Source of the DNA: Lachnospiraceae bacterium
GTDB taxonomy: Bacteria > Bacillota > Clostridia > Lachnospirales > Lachnospiraceae
Length of the DNA stretch: 64,000 nt
Direction: 5' to 3'
Assembly (NCBI GenBank): GCA_017431345.1
Contig: JAFRLH010000078.1
Coordinates: 1 to 64,000, forward strand
In this document: positions 10,102-19,383 of the stretch, piece by piece
Layout of the letters: every line of letters begins with the position of its first letter
Numbering within the stretch: position 1 is the stretch's first letter
The notes under the pieces: generated by a model
The model's database searches: none
The model's input: the letters and a program-made list of their open reading frames with translations, nothing else
What the model was told of the DNA's origin: nothing
Translations under genes and position numbers: made by a program

Positions 10102-10725
10102 ATGAGCGAGAACAGACCCGAAAAGGGCAGCCTGACCGTCGTATCCGGCTTTTCCGGAGCGGGAAAGGGAACCATCATGAAGGCTCTTCTTTCGCGCTAT
10201 GAGGGCTATGCGCTGTCGGTATCGATGACGACAAGAGAGCCGCGGGAAGGCGAAGTAAACGGAAGAGAATACTTCTTTGTCTCACAGGAGGAATTCGACC
10301 GGACCATCGAGGAAGGCGGCTTCCTGGAGTATGCAAAATATGTGAAGCACTCCTACGGGACGCCCCGCCGGTATGTGGAGGATCAGATCGCCGCGGGGAA
10401 AGATGTCCTGCTGGAAATCGAAGTCCAGGGCGCGATGCAGATTCTGAAGAAAATGCCCGAGGCCAATACGGTTTTTGTCACCACACCTTCCGCCGAAGAG
10501 CTGAAGAAGCGCCTGAGGGGCCGCGGGACGGAGACAGAGGAGTCCGTTGCCGGGCGACTTGCGCGCGCAGTGGAGGAAACAGAGTTTATTCCGTATTACC
10601 AGCACCTCCTGATCAACGATGATCTGGACGAGGCAGTCGGAAAACTGCATGCACTGATTCAGGATTCGAAAAAGAGACAGGCATTTGTGGAACAGTTCCG
10701 CGAGGATCTGAAGAACATCGGATAA
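10102..10725 (+). CDS. gmk: Guanylate kinase
   Basis: Phosphorylates GMP to GDP. The 207-residue protein has the P-loop GFSGAGKGTI (about residues 16-25), the GMP-binding SMTTREPREGEVNGREYFF region split around residue 45, and VLLEIEVQGA. Length is standard. RemA (DUF370), often between yicC and gmk in Firmicutes, is absent here. It is followed by rpoZ, so this looks like the usual yicC-gmk-rpoZ block. Confidence 0.96.
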   Translation: MSENRPEKGSLTVVSGFSGAGKGTIMKALLSRYEGYALSVSMTTREPREGEVNGREYFFVSQEEFDRTIEEGGFLEYAKYVKHSYGTPRRYVEDQIAAGKDVLLEIEVQGAMQILKKMPEANTVFVTTPSAEELKKRLRGRGTETEESVAGRLARAVEETEFIPYYQHLLINDDLDEAVGKLHALIQDSKKRQAFVEQFREDLKNIG

Positions 10726-10807
10726 GGATCCGGACAGAATCTTAAACAGTTGTGATTCGGGCATCAGCCCGTTCTCAAGAGGATAGTAAGGAAAAGGAGA
10801 GAACAAA

Positions 10808-11212
10808 ATGATTCATCCGTCGTATGTTGATTTGATGAATGTTGTAAACAAGGGTGTGGAAGAGGGAGAGACTCCTGTCATCAACAGCCGTTATTCTATC
10901 GTTATGGCGACCGCAAAGCGGGCGCGCCAGATCGTGGACGGAGATGATCCGCTGATCGTGGCAGCTCCCGGCAAGAAGCCCCTTTCCATCGCTGTGGAAG
11001 AGCTGAATCAGGAGAAGATCACGATTCTTCCGGAGGATGAGAAGGCTGAAGAGCGCGAGGAAGCCGAGGCACTGCGCCAGGCACTCCGTCAGTGCACAGA
11101 GTTCAGCTCTATCGATAAGGATGCCGTTGCGGAAGAAGAAGGCATTGAGAACATCGATGAAGAGGAAGAAGACGCAGCGGATGCAGATGCGGATGCAGCG
11201 GAAGAAGATTAA
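10808..11212 (+). CDS. rpoZ: RNA polymerase omega subunit
   Basis: The first ~80 residues match omega, which supports assembly of the polymerase core: MIHPSYVDLM, INSRYSIVMATAKRARQI, and a conserved KPLSIAVEEL stretch. The 134-residue protein is longer than the usual 65-90 because of an acidic tail rich in Glu, Asp and Ala (about residues 75-134) that resembles a delta-like polyanionic extension. AAGGAGA precedes the ATG. rimO starts three bases after the stop. Confidence 0.93.
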   Translation: MIHPSYVDLMNVVNKGVEEGETPVINSRYSIVMATAKRARQIVDGDDPLIVAAPGKKPLSIAVEELNQEKITILPEDEKAEEREEAEALRQALRQCTEFSSIDKDAVAEEEGIENIDEEEEDAADADADAAEED

Positions 11213-11215
11213 CCC

Positions 11216-12577
11216 GTGAAAGTACTGTTTGTTTCGCTCGGGTGCGACAAAAATCTGGTCGACACCGAGCATATGATCGGTTCTCTGTCCGGCCGGGAAA
11301 TCCCCGGCAGCGGCGGAGCCTATACCTTTACGGATAATGAGGACGAGGCGGAAATCGCTGTCGTCAACACCTGTGCTTTTATTGATGCCGCGAAGGAGGA
11401 GAGCATTGAGACCATCCTTTCCCTCGCGGAGAAAAAGCGCAGCGGAAGTCTGAAAAAGCTGGTGGTCACCGGGTGTCTGGCGCAGCGCTTCAAAGAAGAA
11501 GTTCTGCAGGAGATGCCGGAGGTAGATGCCGTTCTGGGCACGACTGCGGCGGATCAGCTTCCGGAGGTGCTGGACGGCCTCCTTTCCGAGAGCGAAGGGC
11601 AGGCTGAAAAGCCTGCCTGTTTTGAGAGCCTTCGAAAGGCGCCTGAGCTGTCCGGGAACAGAGTTCTGACCACCGGCGGCGGTTACGGATACCTGAAGAT
11701 TGCGGAGGGCTGCAGCAAATGCTGCAGTTACTGTGTGATTCCTTCGATCCGCGGCCCGTACCGCTCCGTTCCGATGGAGGATCTGCTGCGGGAAGCACAG
11801 ATGCTTGCGGACCGGGGCGTCAGAGAGCTGATCCTGGTTGCGCAGGAGACGACGATCTACGGGACGGATCTGTACGGCGAAAAGAAACTGCCGGAGCTGC
11901 TCAGAGCCCTGTGCCGGATCGAAGGCTTTGAGTGGATCCGCATCCTGTATTGTTATCCGGAGGAAATCACGAAGGAACTGATTCAGGTGATGAAGGAAGA
12001 GAAGAAAATCCTTCATTATCTGGATATGCCGATTCAGCATGCGAGCGACGACATATTGAAGAAAATGCACCGCAGAACCACCCGGGAGGAACTGATCCGT
12101 GTCATTTCCCTTCTCCGGGAGGAAATCCCGGACATCTGTCTTCGCACGACGCTGATCACCGGCTTTCCGACAGAGGATGAGAAGCAGCACAAAGAGCTTC
12201 TGTCTTTTGTAAAGAAAATGAAATTTGACAGACTGGGCGTCTTCACTTATTCGAGAGAAGACGGCACACCTGCCGCAAAGATGAAGCCGCAGGTTCCCGC
12301 CCGCGTCAAGAAGGCCAGACAGAAGGAGATCATGCTCGTGCAGCAGGACATCGCCTTTAAGAAAGCCGCACGGATGAAAGGGAAAACCCTGACCGTGATG
12401 ATCGAGGGGCGGATCGCGGATCAGGACGGCGTCTATACGGCGCGAAGCTACCGCGATGCACCGGGCGTGGACGGACTGGTCTTCGTGGAATCGGAGCGCA
12501 CCTTCCTCTCCGGAGATTTTGTCAGAGTGAAGGTGACCGGCGCCTCGGGGTATGACCTGATCGCGCGTGAGGTCTGA
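11216..12577 (+). CDS. rimO: Ribosomal protein S12 methylthiotransferase
   Basis: A radical-SAM enzyme that methylthiolates the conserved aspartate of ribosomal protein S12. The 453-residue protein has the N-terminal cluster cysteines (LGCDKNLVD, NTCAFI, TGCLAQRF), the radical-SAM CxxxCxxC in GCSKCCSYCVIP, and a C-terminal TRAM domain. The N-terminal LGCDKN distinguishes RimO from MiaB. It begins with GTG three bases after the rpoZ stop, so it is probably translationally coupled. Confidence 0.95.
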   Translation: MKVLFVSLGCDKNLVDTEHMIGSLSGREIPGSGGAYTFTDNEDEAEIAVVNTCAFIDAAKEESIETILSLAEKKRSGSLKKLVVTGCLAQRFKEEVLQEMPEVDAVLGTTAADQLPEVLDGLLSESEGQAEKPACFESLRKAPELSGNRVLTTGGGYGYLKIAEGCSKCCSYCVIPSIRGPYRSVPMEDLLREAQMLADRGVRELILVAQETTIYGTDLYGEKKLPELLRALCRIEGFEWIRILYCYPEEITKELIQVMKEEKKILHYLDMPIQHASDDILKKMHRRTTREELIRVISLLREEIPDICLRTTLITGFPTEDEKQHKELLSFVKKMKFDRLGVFTYSREDGTPAAKMKPQVPARVKKARQKEIMLVQQDIAFKKAARMKGKTLTVMIEGRIADQDGVYTARSYRDAPGVDGLVFVESERTFLSGDFVRVKVTGASGYDLIAREV

Positions 12578-12625
12578 CCGGAAAAGGCGGGATACAGTCT
12601 TTTTCAGGACGAAAAGGAGAACAGA

Positions 12626-13162
12626 ATGAATCTGCCGAATAAACTGACGATTATGCGGGTTTTGCTGATTCCGTTTTTTGTCGTGTTCATGTTGTGGGAA
12701 GTGACGGGAGAGTATGATAAGTGGATTGCGCTGGCGATCTTTATCATCGCATCCCTGACGGATCTTCTGGACGGGAAAATAGCCAGAAAGTACAATCTGG
12801 TCACCAATTTCGGAAAGTTCATGGATCCGCTCGCGGATAAGCTGCTGGTCTGCTCGGCTCTGATCTGCCTGGTCTCGCTGGTGCGGATCCCCGCGTGGAT
12901 CGTGATCATCATTGTGGCGAGGGAATTTACCATCAGCGGCTTCCGTCTGATCGCCGCAGAACAGGGAACCGTCATTGCGGCGAGTTACTTCGGCAAATTC
13001 AAGACCACCTTCCAGATGATTATGGTCATCCTGATGATCATGGATCTGCCGCAGCTGAATCTGCTGACACAGATTGTCATGTGGGCGGCCCTGATTCTGA
13101 CCGTGCTTTCCCTGATCGATTACCTGTACAAAAACCGCAGCGTGCTCAAAGAGACCGACTGA
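12626..13162 (+). CDS. pgsA: CDP-diacylglycerol-glycerol-3-phosphate 3-phosphatidyltransferase
   Basis: Makes phosphatidylglycerophosphate for anionic membrane lipids. The 178-residue membrane protein carries the complete CDP-alcohol transferase motif: DG-x2-AR-x8-G-x3-D-x3-D in DGKIARKYNLV...NFGKFMDPLAD. AAAAGGAG lies just before the ATG. The rimO-pgsA order is common in Firmicutes. Confidence 0.95.
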   Translation: MNLPNKLTIMRVLLIPFFVVFMLWEVTGEYDKWIALAIFIIASLTDLLDGKIARKYNLVTNFGKFMDPLADKLLVCSALICLVSLVRIPAWIVIIIVAREFTISGFRLIAAEQGTVIAASYFGKFKTTFQMIMVILMIMDLPQLNLLTQIVMWAALILTVLSLIDYLYKNRSVLKETD

Positions 13163-13185
13163 AAAGTAAAGCTGGAGGAAGAAAC

Positions 13186-13647
13186 GTGAATAAACTGTTT
13201 GAACAGATTATGAAATTCGGAATTGTCGGCGTAATCTGTTTCTTTATCGATTATATTGTCGGAATTATCTGCATGAACATCGCTCTCCGGATCCTGGGAG
13301 AGAGCGGCTTCGCCGCCGCCTCCACCTTCGGCTCCGTGATGGGCTTTATTGTTTCCGTGATCTGCAACTATATTCTCAGCTTCAAGTTTGTCTTCAAGCG
13401 CAAGGAGAATATGGACCGGCGCAAGGAATTTATCATTTTCCTGATTCTCTCCATCATCGGCATGGGTCTCAACGCCCTGATCGTCTGGGGATTCACGGGA
13501 CCGATCTATTCCGGCGTACCGGGACTGAAGGATCTGCTCAGCTACAACATGGCTTACACGGTCGGCAAGGTCATCGCCACCGCGATCGTTATGGTGTACA
13601 ATTTTGTTACAAGAAAGAAGTTTCTGGAACAGAAGGATGAAGAGTAG
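13186..13647 (+). CDS. GtrA-family membrane protein
   Basis: A 153-residue protein with four membrane helices, starting MNKLFEQIMKFGIVGVICFF, typical of the GtrA family. GtrA proteins are thought to move polyprenyl-phosphate-linked sugars made by a GT2 partner across the membrane. The GTG at 13186 has GGAGGAA six bases upstream and gives the family N-terminus; a longer open frame from 12895 overlaps pgsA and is spurious. The GT2 gene follows after eight bases. Confidence 0.88.
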   Translation: MNKLFEQIMKFGIVGVICFFIDYIVGIICMNIALRILGESGFAAASTFGSVMGFIVSVICNYILSFKFVFKRKENMDRRKEFIIFLILSIIGMGLNALIVWGFTGPIYSGVPGLKDLLSYNMAYTVGKVIATAIVMVYNFVTRKKFLEQKDEE

Positions 13648-13655
13648 GAGGCGTT

Positions 13656-14699
13656 ATGGCCGACATCTTATACTTTGTGATTCCATGCTATAACGAAGAA
13701 GAGGTGCTGCCGGAGACATCAAAACGTCTGAAGGAGCAGCTCGGACACCTTGTCAGCAAAGGGCTTGCACATCCCGACAGCCGGATCGTCTTCGTCAACG
13801 ACGGCTCGAAGGACCGGACCTGGGAACTGATCGAACAGCTGCACGCGCAGGACGCCGTGTTTTCCGGCGTCAATCTGTCCCGCAACCGCGGACATCAGAA
13901 CGCGCTGCTGGCGGGGCTGATGACGGTGAAGGACGCCGCGGATCTGACGATTTCCATGGACGCGGATCTGCAGGATGACATTGCCGCCTGCGAGGAGATG
14001 CTGGAAAAATACTATGACGGCGCCGACATTGTCTACGGCGTCCGCTCCCGCAGACAGACCGATACCTTTTTCAAGAAGTTCACGGCGGAAGGCTTTTACA
14101 AGCTGATGAACGGCATGGGCGCGAATACCGTCTACAATCACGCCGATTACCGCCTTCTCAGCCGCCGCGCACTCGAAGGCCTCGCGGAATTCACGGAGGT
14201 CAATCTCTTCCTGCGGGGCATGGTGCCGCTGGTCGGCTTTCCGTCGGAGATTGTTTATTATGAGCGCGCGGAGCGCTACGCCGGCGAGAGCAAATATCCG
14301 CTGAAGAAGATGCTCGGCTTTGCCCTGGAGGGAATCACATCCCTCTCGACCAAGCCGCTGCAGATGATCACAGGACTGGGCGGCGTCGTGTTCCTGATCT
14401 GTATCGTCGCGCTGTGCTACTCACTGATCCGCCATGCGATGGGAGAGACCATCGTCGGCTGGACGACCACAATGCTTTCCATCTGGGGCATCGGCGGCGC
14501 GATCCTGTTGTCGCTCGGTGTGATCGGAGAATATATCGGCAAAATATATCTGGAGACCAAGAACCGTCCCCGCTTCATCGTGGAGCAGTTTCTGGATGAT
14601 AAGCACGGTTTTGAGACAAAGAAAAAGCGGGAGAGAGGAAATCCCGCCGTCCCGGAAGATACAAAGAAGGCTCCTTCGGAGGAAATTTCAGAAGAGTAA
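13656..14699 (+). CDS. GT2 polyprenyl-phosphate glycosyltransferase (GtrB/DPM1-like)
   Basis: A 347-residue membrane-anchored glycosyltransferase. The N-terminal GT2 domain has IPCYNEEEVLPET, FVNDGSKDRTWE, SMDADLQDDI (the DXD-like metal site) and the NLSRNRGHQNALLAG region; two C-terminal helices follow (about residues 230-300). Such enzymes load a sugar onto polyprenyl phosphate, and the adjacent GtrA protein presumably flips it. The charged C-terminal tail is rich in Lys and Glu. The gene overlaps the convergent metallopeptidase by 12 bases. Confidence 0.9.
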   Translation: MADILYFVIPCYNEEEVLPETSKRLKEQLGHLVSKGLAHPDSRIVFVNDGSKDRTWELIEQLHAQDAVFSGVNLSRNRGHQNALLAGLMTVKDAADLTISMDADLQDDIAACEEMLEKYYDGADIVYGVRSRRQTDTFFKKFTAEGFYKLMNGMGANTVYNHADYRLLSRRALEGLAEFTEVNLFLRGMVPLVGFPSEIVYYERAERYAGESKYPLKKMLGFALEGITSLSTKPLQMITGLGGVVFLICIVALCYSLIRHAMGETIVGWTTTMLSIWGIGGAILLSLGVIGEYIGKIYLETKNRPRFIVEQFLDDKHGFETKKKRERGNPAVPEDTKKAPSEEISEE

Positions 14700-15308
14700 G
14701 CCCGTGCCGTTGTCGGTGAGCCATTTGCGGCGGACTTTATAGTCGGGCAGAATGGATCCGACCAGGGACCAGAAGGCGGGAGAGTGGTTCATCTCACACA
14801 GATGACAGAGCTCATGGACCACGACATAGTCCAGCACCTGCGGCGGTGCCAGCATCAGCCGCCAGTTAAAGGAGAGTGTGCCAGTGGAAGAACAGCTGCC
14901 CCATCTGGTTTTCTGTGCGGCGATCCGGATGCCGGCCACCTCGCGGTGTCCGGCAGGAAGAAGCGGCTCATAGTAACGTACCCGTTCTGCGAACAGGATT
15001 CTGGCCGCAGAGCGGTATTTTTTTTCAAGAGCGGCGCGCTCTTCCTTCGGAAGGGAGGCAAAAGGACTCTCCTGGGCACGCTCCCGCTGCAGTTCGATTT
15101 TGGACAGAACCCAGTCCTGCCGCTCCCGGATGATTTCGTCCGCGGCCCTGCCGGAAAGCCTCTTCGGCGCGTGCAGAATGACGTCGCCGCCGGGCTTTAC
15201 GACGATGGAACAGGTTTTGCGGGAGGAGAAGACCACCTCATAGGTCACTTCAATTTCCGCTCCGTATTCATCTGTGAGGTACACGGTCCTGATCACCGGC
15301 TTTAACAT
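14688..15308 (-). CDS. YgjP/M48-like metal-dependent hydrolase (DUF45)
   Basis: About 206 residues with the DUF45 signature: VVHELCHLCEMNHSPAFW holds the HExxH zinc site (here HELCH) and a downstream His, preceded by TRWGSCSSTGTLSFNWRLM. Family members are SprT/WLM-like zinc hydrolases, function not firmly known. The start is uncertain: ATG 15308 (MLKPVIRTVYL) is the plausible N-terminus, while the open frame extends to 15362. It faces away from the thiamine pyrophosphokinase gene. Confidence 0.85.
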   Translation of the reverse strand: MLKPVIRTVYLTDEYGAEIEVTYEVVFSSRKTCSIVVKPGGDVILHAPKRLSGRAADEIIRERQDWVLSKIELQRERAQESPFASLPKEERAALEKKYRSAARILFAERVRYYEPLLPAGHREVAGIRIAAQKTRWGSCSSTGTLSFNWRLMLAPPQVLDYVVVHELCHLCEMNHSPAFWSLVGSILPDYKVRRKWLTDNGTGLLF

Positions 15309-15390
15309 CCTTCCCGCGGCAGATCCTGCCGCATTTACGGCGTAAATTATAACACAGAACAATCAGCTGATAAAAAAAGCGACGGAGGAC

Positions 15391-16065
15391 ATGATGGAAA
15401 ATACCGGAAAGCCCGGAAAATGCATTCTTGTGTGCGCAGGCCATTTTGACGAAAACTCGCTGCCCCTTGAGGCGGGAGATTTCCTCATTGCGGCGGACAA
15501 CGGGCTCGCTTATCTGAAAAAGCTCGGCGCAGAGCCGGATCTGATTCTGGGCGATTTTGACTCGCTGGAGGAAGAGGACAGGCCTCTGCTGGAAAAGTAC
15601 GCTGACCGGGTCCTGCGCCTGCCGGTGGAAAAGGATGACACGGATTCGCTCGCGGCAGCCCGGGAGGGACTGCGCCGGGGATACCGGCATTTTGTCCTGT
15701 ACGGCGCGGCGGGGGGCAGCAGGCTGGATCACACACTGGCCAATCTGCAGACACTGCTGTTTCTGAAGCGAAGCGGAGCCAATGCCGTGATGATCGACGG
15801 CGGGACACAGATTCGCATCCTGGAGAACGAAGAGCTGCATTTCCCGGCGGGAACCCGCGGCGGTTTTTCGGTTTTTGCCCTGGAAAAAGAGGGCTGCAGT
15901 CTGACGATTCGGGGAATGTACTATGAAGCACAGAACCTGCCGCTGTGCAACGATTATCCGATCGGGGTCAGCAATTCGTTCCTTCCGGAGAAAGCGTCCT
16001 GCGTCCGGGTTCAGGGCACACCGGCTCTGGCGGTGATCCGGTATGAACAGCAGGATCCTGTGTGA
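15391..16065 (+). CDS. thiN: Thiamine pyrophosphokinase
   Basis: Converts thiamine to thiamine pyrophosphate. The 224-residue protein has AADNGLAYL, DLILGDFDSL, KDDTDSLAA and GAAGGSRLDHTLANL, the full set of TPK catalytic and nucleotide-binding motifs. GGAGGAC precedes the ATG. A second ATG three bases on is equally possible. Confidence 0.93.
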   Translation: MMENTGKPGKCILVCAGHFDENSLPLEAGDFLIAADNGLAYLKKLGAEPDLILGDFDSLEEEDRPLLEKYADRVLRLPVEKDDTDSLAAAREGLRRGYRHFVLYGAAGGSRLDHTLANLQTLLFLKRSGANAVMIDGGTQIRILENEELHFPAGTRGGFSVFALEKEGCSLTIRGMYYEAQNLPLCNDYPIGVSNSFLPEKASCVRVQGTPALAVIRYEQQDPV

Positions 16066-16150
16066 ACCGGGGAGCAGGCAGAGACAGGAATGACAACAGA
16101 GACAAGAAAGTCAGCAGAGGCAGAAAGATCAGAAGAGACAGGAGAACTTC

Positions 16151-17569
16151 ATGAAGAAGGGCGAAATGGTTGAGGGCGTCATCACGAATGTGCGCTATCC
16201 GAATAAAGGCATGATGACCGGGAAAAACAGCGCGGGAGAAGAGGCGCTGTGCTGCGTGAAAAACACTGTTCCCGGACAGAGAGTTCTGGCCCGCACGGGG
16301 AAAAAGAAGGGCGGTGCGATCGACGCACAGCTGATCGAAGTCATTGCGAAGGCACCGGATGAGACTAAGCCGCCCTGCCCGCTGTTCGGATCCTGCGGCG
16401 GCTGCACCTATCTGAATCTGCCCTATGACAGGGAATGTGCGCTGAAGGAGCAGCAGGTCAGGGAACTGCTCGCGGGCGCGATGCGGGAGGCCGGCGCGGA
16501 AGAGGATCTCTCCTGGTTTGAGGGGATCACAGGCAGTCCGAGGATCTATGAGTATCGCAACAAGATGGAATTCTCCTTCGGAGATTCGGCCAAAGACGGC
16601 CCGCTGGAGCTGGGCATGCACCGGCGGGGAAGCTTTTATGACGTCCAGACGGCGGACTGCTGCGTGATTGTGGACGAAGACTACCGGCAGATCGTACATG
16701 CGGTCCGGTCTTATTTTGCTCAGCAGAACACACCGTACTTCCACAGGGGAACCCATGAAGGATATCTGCGGCATCTTCTGGTGCGCAAGGCAGCCCGCAC
16801 GGGCGAAGTTCTGGTAGACCTGATCACGGCGCCGGCAGGCGGAGAGCTTGCCGCAGCGGAAAAAGAACTTCTGTCCGGCTTCCGGGAGGTGCTCCTGTCT
16901 CTTAAGACAGACGGCGTGATCACAGGCATTCTGCACACCGTCAACAGCGCAGTCTCCGATATTGTGCGGGACGACGGGACAGACATTCTATACGGGCAGG
17001 ATTTCTTCACGGAGAAGCTCCTGGGGCTGTCTTTTAAAGTGACGCCGTTCTCATTCTTCCAGACAAACACGGAGAGCGCCGAGGTGCTTTATGGAACTGT
17101 GCGGGAATATCTGCGGGACTTTTTTGCCGGGTGCGAGGCGCCGCTGGTCTATGACCTGTACTGCGGCACCGGCACTATCACCCAGCTGGCGGCCGAGAGT
17201 GCGCGCAAGGTCATCGGTGTGGAGATCGTGGAGGAGGCCGTCCGGGCAGCGCGGGAGAACGCCCGGGAGAACGGGATTGATAACTGCGAGTTTCTTTCGG
17301 GGGATGTCCTGAAGGTGCTGGATCAGATTGAGGAGAAACCGGATCTGCTGATTCTGGATCCGCCGCGGGACGGCATTCACCCGAAGGCCATGCCGAAGAT
17401 CCTTTCCTACGGCGTGGAACAGATCCTCTATATTTCCTGCAAACCCACGAGTCTTGCCAGGGATCTGCCGTTCTTCTATGCGGCCGGGTACCGCGCAGTG
17501 CGCGGAATGTGTCTGGATCAGTTCCCCTGGACGACCGGGGTCGAGACCATTGTTCTTTTTTCCCGATAG
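16151..17569 (+). CDS. rlmD: 23S rRNA (uracil-C5)-methyltransferase, RlmD/RumA family
   Basis: A SAM-dependent RNA m5U methyltransferase. The 472-residue protein has an N-terminal TRAM domain, the iron-sulfur cysteines of CPLFGSCGGCTYL (about residues 76-88), the SAM motif YDLYCGTGTI, LDPPRDGIHPKAM, and the catalytic cysteine in YISCKPTSLARDL. The exact uridine (747 or 1939 in E. coli numbering) cannot be told from sequence. AGGAGA stands before the ATG. Confidence 0.92.
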   Translation: MKKGEMVEGVITNVRYPNKGMMTGKNSAGEEALCCVKNTVPGQRVLARTGKKKGGAIDAQLIEVIAKAPDETKPPCPLFGSCGGCTYLNLPYDRECALKEQQVRELLAGAMREAGAEEDLSWFEGITGSPRIYEYRNKMEFSFGDSAKDGPLELGMHRRGSFYDVQTADCCVIVDEDYRQIVHAVRSYFAQQNTPYFHRGTHEGYLRHLLVRKAARTGEVLVDLITAPAGGELAAAEKELLSGFREVLLSLKTDGVITGILHTVNSAVSDIVRDDGTDILYGQDFFTEKLLGLSFKVTPFSFFQTNTESAEVLYGTVREYLRDFFAGCEAPLVYDLYCGTGTITQLAAESARKVIGVEIVEEAVRAARENARENGIDNCEFLSGDVLKVLDQIEEKPDLLILDPPRDGIHPKAMPKILSYGVEQILYISCKPTSLARDLPFFYAAGYRAVRGMCLDQFPWTTGVETIVLFSR

Positions 17570-17700
17570 TGCGGAGAACATCCAAGCCAGCTTCACGATA
17601 TGACAGTACTGATCTCCGGATACGCGCGATTCGCAGTGGAATATGGTAAAATAAAGCCGTAGGACAATTGTCTGAAAACAACCGGAAAGGAAGTCCGAAA

Positions 17701-19383
17701 ATGAGAAAACTGATTGCACGGATGATGACAGCTCCGATACTTGCATCACTTCTGCTGACGGGTCTGCCCGTACAGGCGGCCGGACAGGAAAAAGCCGCAG
17801 CACAGGAAGAAACAGCGCAGGAAGAAGCAGTGCAGGAAGAAGCAGCTGAGCAGAGCACGTTTTTAAACCTGCGGCTTCACAACAGAAGTGTCCGCAGCTG
17901 GGATGAGGAACGGATGCGATACAATTACATCGGCCGGTATCAGACTGTTGAACTTTCTGAGGACTGCGCGAAGGCACATCCGGAGCTGGCCGCGAAACTG
18001 AAGCTGCTGAACGAAGGGCAGAAGCGCTATCTGGAGAACAGTGCGGAGGGGATGATCGAGTTCGCCGGGCACTTCACAGGGGATCAGGAGTCTGCGCTTC
18101 CGCTCACCGAGACCTCCTCTTATCTGGTCCGCAGAGCGGATGAAACGGCGCTGTGCATGCTTGAGCGCTATGACCTGTACGCGGGCGGCGAAGAGACGAC
18201 CATTTACTACACCTATCACTTTGATCCGGAGACAGGAAAGGATCTGAAGCTGGAGGAGATTGTAAATGACATTGAGGCTCTGCCGGATCTGATCGCGGAC
18301 CGCATGGTGGCACAGATCTGCGCGGAGACAGATATTGCGGCAGGCCCGGAGCAGGCCGCCGGGAACAGTGCAGAAAAAGGGAGCAGTGAGGAGACAAAGA
18401 CGCCGGAGCAGATCCGGACTGAACTGCTCGGGGAACTGCACCGCACGCTGGAGGCGGAGGATGAAGAGTGGCTGTGGGTTCTGGATCCGCAGGGACTGAC
18501 TTTTGTTTTCAACCCGCACACTGTGGATGTGGAGCGCGAAGATCCGCTGTTTGTGACGATCCTGTTCAGAGAAGATAAGAAGAATGAGATTTTCCGGGAA
18601 GACATCCGGGAAGACAATACCTACGCACTGTATCTGCCGTATGATGCGCCGGCTTTTGCCGATCTGACAGGAGACGGAAGAGCCGATTCCATCCAGGTGA
18701 GGCCACTCGCGGATGAGACAGAGCACTACCGGTACCGCGGCGCCGAGATCACCCTGAACGATGAGCATTATTTTGACACGATTTACTGCGAGAAGCTGAC
18801 ACCGGTTCTGGTGCGCTCTTCAGCAGGCTATATTCTGTTCCTGTTTTTCCAGACGGGCGAGGGCGGACGGATCCGCTGGTACTCACTGGCGCAGGGCTCG
18901 CCGGTGCTGATCGACGAGATCCAGGGAATGCTGAGAGTGGAAGATGACCTTGTCCTGGACTGGGACATCGAGGACACGGTTCCGGACCAGATTCTGACCG
19001 ATCCGGACCGGATGGAAATCCGGAGCATTGTATGGCTCCTGTCTTCCTATTACGGCTGGAACGAGTATGCGCCGGACCGCGAGGGAAATCTGGTCGCGAA
19101 AAATCCGTATTACCGGATCAGCGGGAACAGGCTGACACTGAAAAAAGATCTGAAGGTGCCGCTGGTAGATGAGACGACTCTGGAGCCGACCGGACGCAGA
19201 GTCCGGATCCGGAAAGGAACCGAACTGATTATGAAGGACAGTGACGGCACGACGTTTGTCGATTTCGAACTGCCGGACGGACGGCTGGTCCGCATTGAGG
19301 TGGAGATCGGCGAGTACGGCGAAGAGCGAGTGGACGGTGAGGATGCCTATGATGTATTTGACGGAATGCTCTATGCGGGCTGA
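17701..19383 (+). CDS. Secreted protein with RsiV/DUF3298-like region
   Basis: A 560-residue exported protein. The first ~28 residues form a signal peptide (MRKLIARMMTAPILASLLLTG then an AQA-like site), followed by a Gln/Glu/Ala-rich linker. Residues about 45-220 resemble the DUF3298/RsiV fold (YTYHFDPETGKDLKLEEIV is the typical end of that domain). A C-terminal region holds DLTGDGRADSIQV, a calcium-loop-like motif. AGGAAG precedes the ATG. It is followed, with an 11-base overlap, by another secreted protein, so they are probably co-expressed. Function unknown; RsiV-like domains can bind lysozyme, which is only a hint. Confidence 0.75.
   Translation: MRKLIARMMTAPILASLLLTGLPVQAAGQEKAAAQEETAQEEAVQEEAAEQSTFLNLRLHNRSVRSWDEERMRYNYIGRYQTVELSEDCAKAHPELAAKLKLLNEGQKRYLENSAEGMIEFAGHFTGDQESALPLTETSSYLVRRADETALCMLERYDLYAGGEETTIYYTYHFDPETGKDLKLEEIVNDIEALPDLIADRMVAQICAETDIAAGPEQAAGNSAEKGSSEETKTPEQIRTELLGELHRTLEAEDEEWLWVLDPQGLTFVFNPHTVDVEREDPLFVTILFREDKKNEIFREDIREDNTYALYLPYDAPAFADLTGDGRADSIQVRPLADETEHYRYRGAEITLNDEHYFDTIYCEKLTPVLVRSSAGYILFLFFQTGEGGRIRWYSLAQGSPVLIDEIQGMLRVEDDLVLDWDIEDTVPDQILTDPDRMEIRSIVWLLSSYYGWNEYAPDREGNLVAKNPYYRISGNRLTLKKDLKVPLVDETTLEPTGRRVRIRKGTELIMKDSDGTTFVDFELPDGRLVRIEVEIGEYGEERVDGEDAYDVFDGMLYAG

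Noticed and set aside
10775-12190. 471-residue minus-strand open frame
   Set aside because: Lies antisense to rpoZ and rimO, both certain; no motif of its own.
12895-13647. 250-residue reading of GtrA beginning inside pgsA
   Set aside because: The extra 97 residues come from another frame of pgsA and have no family match; GTG 13186 has a ribosome site and gives the standard N-terminus.
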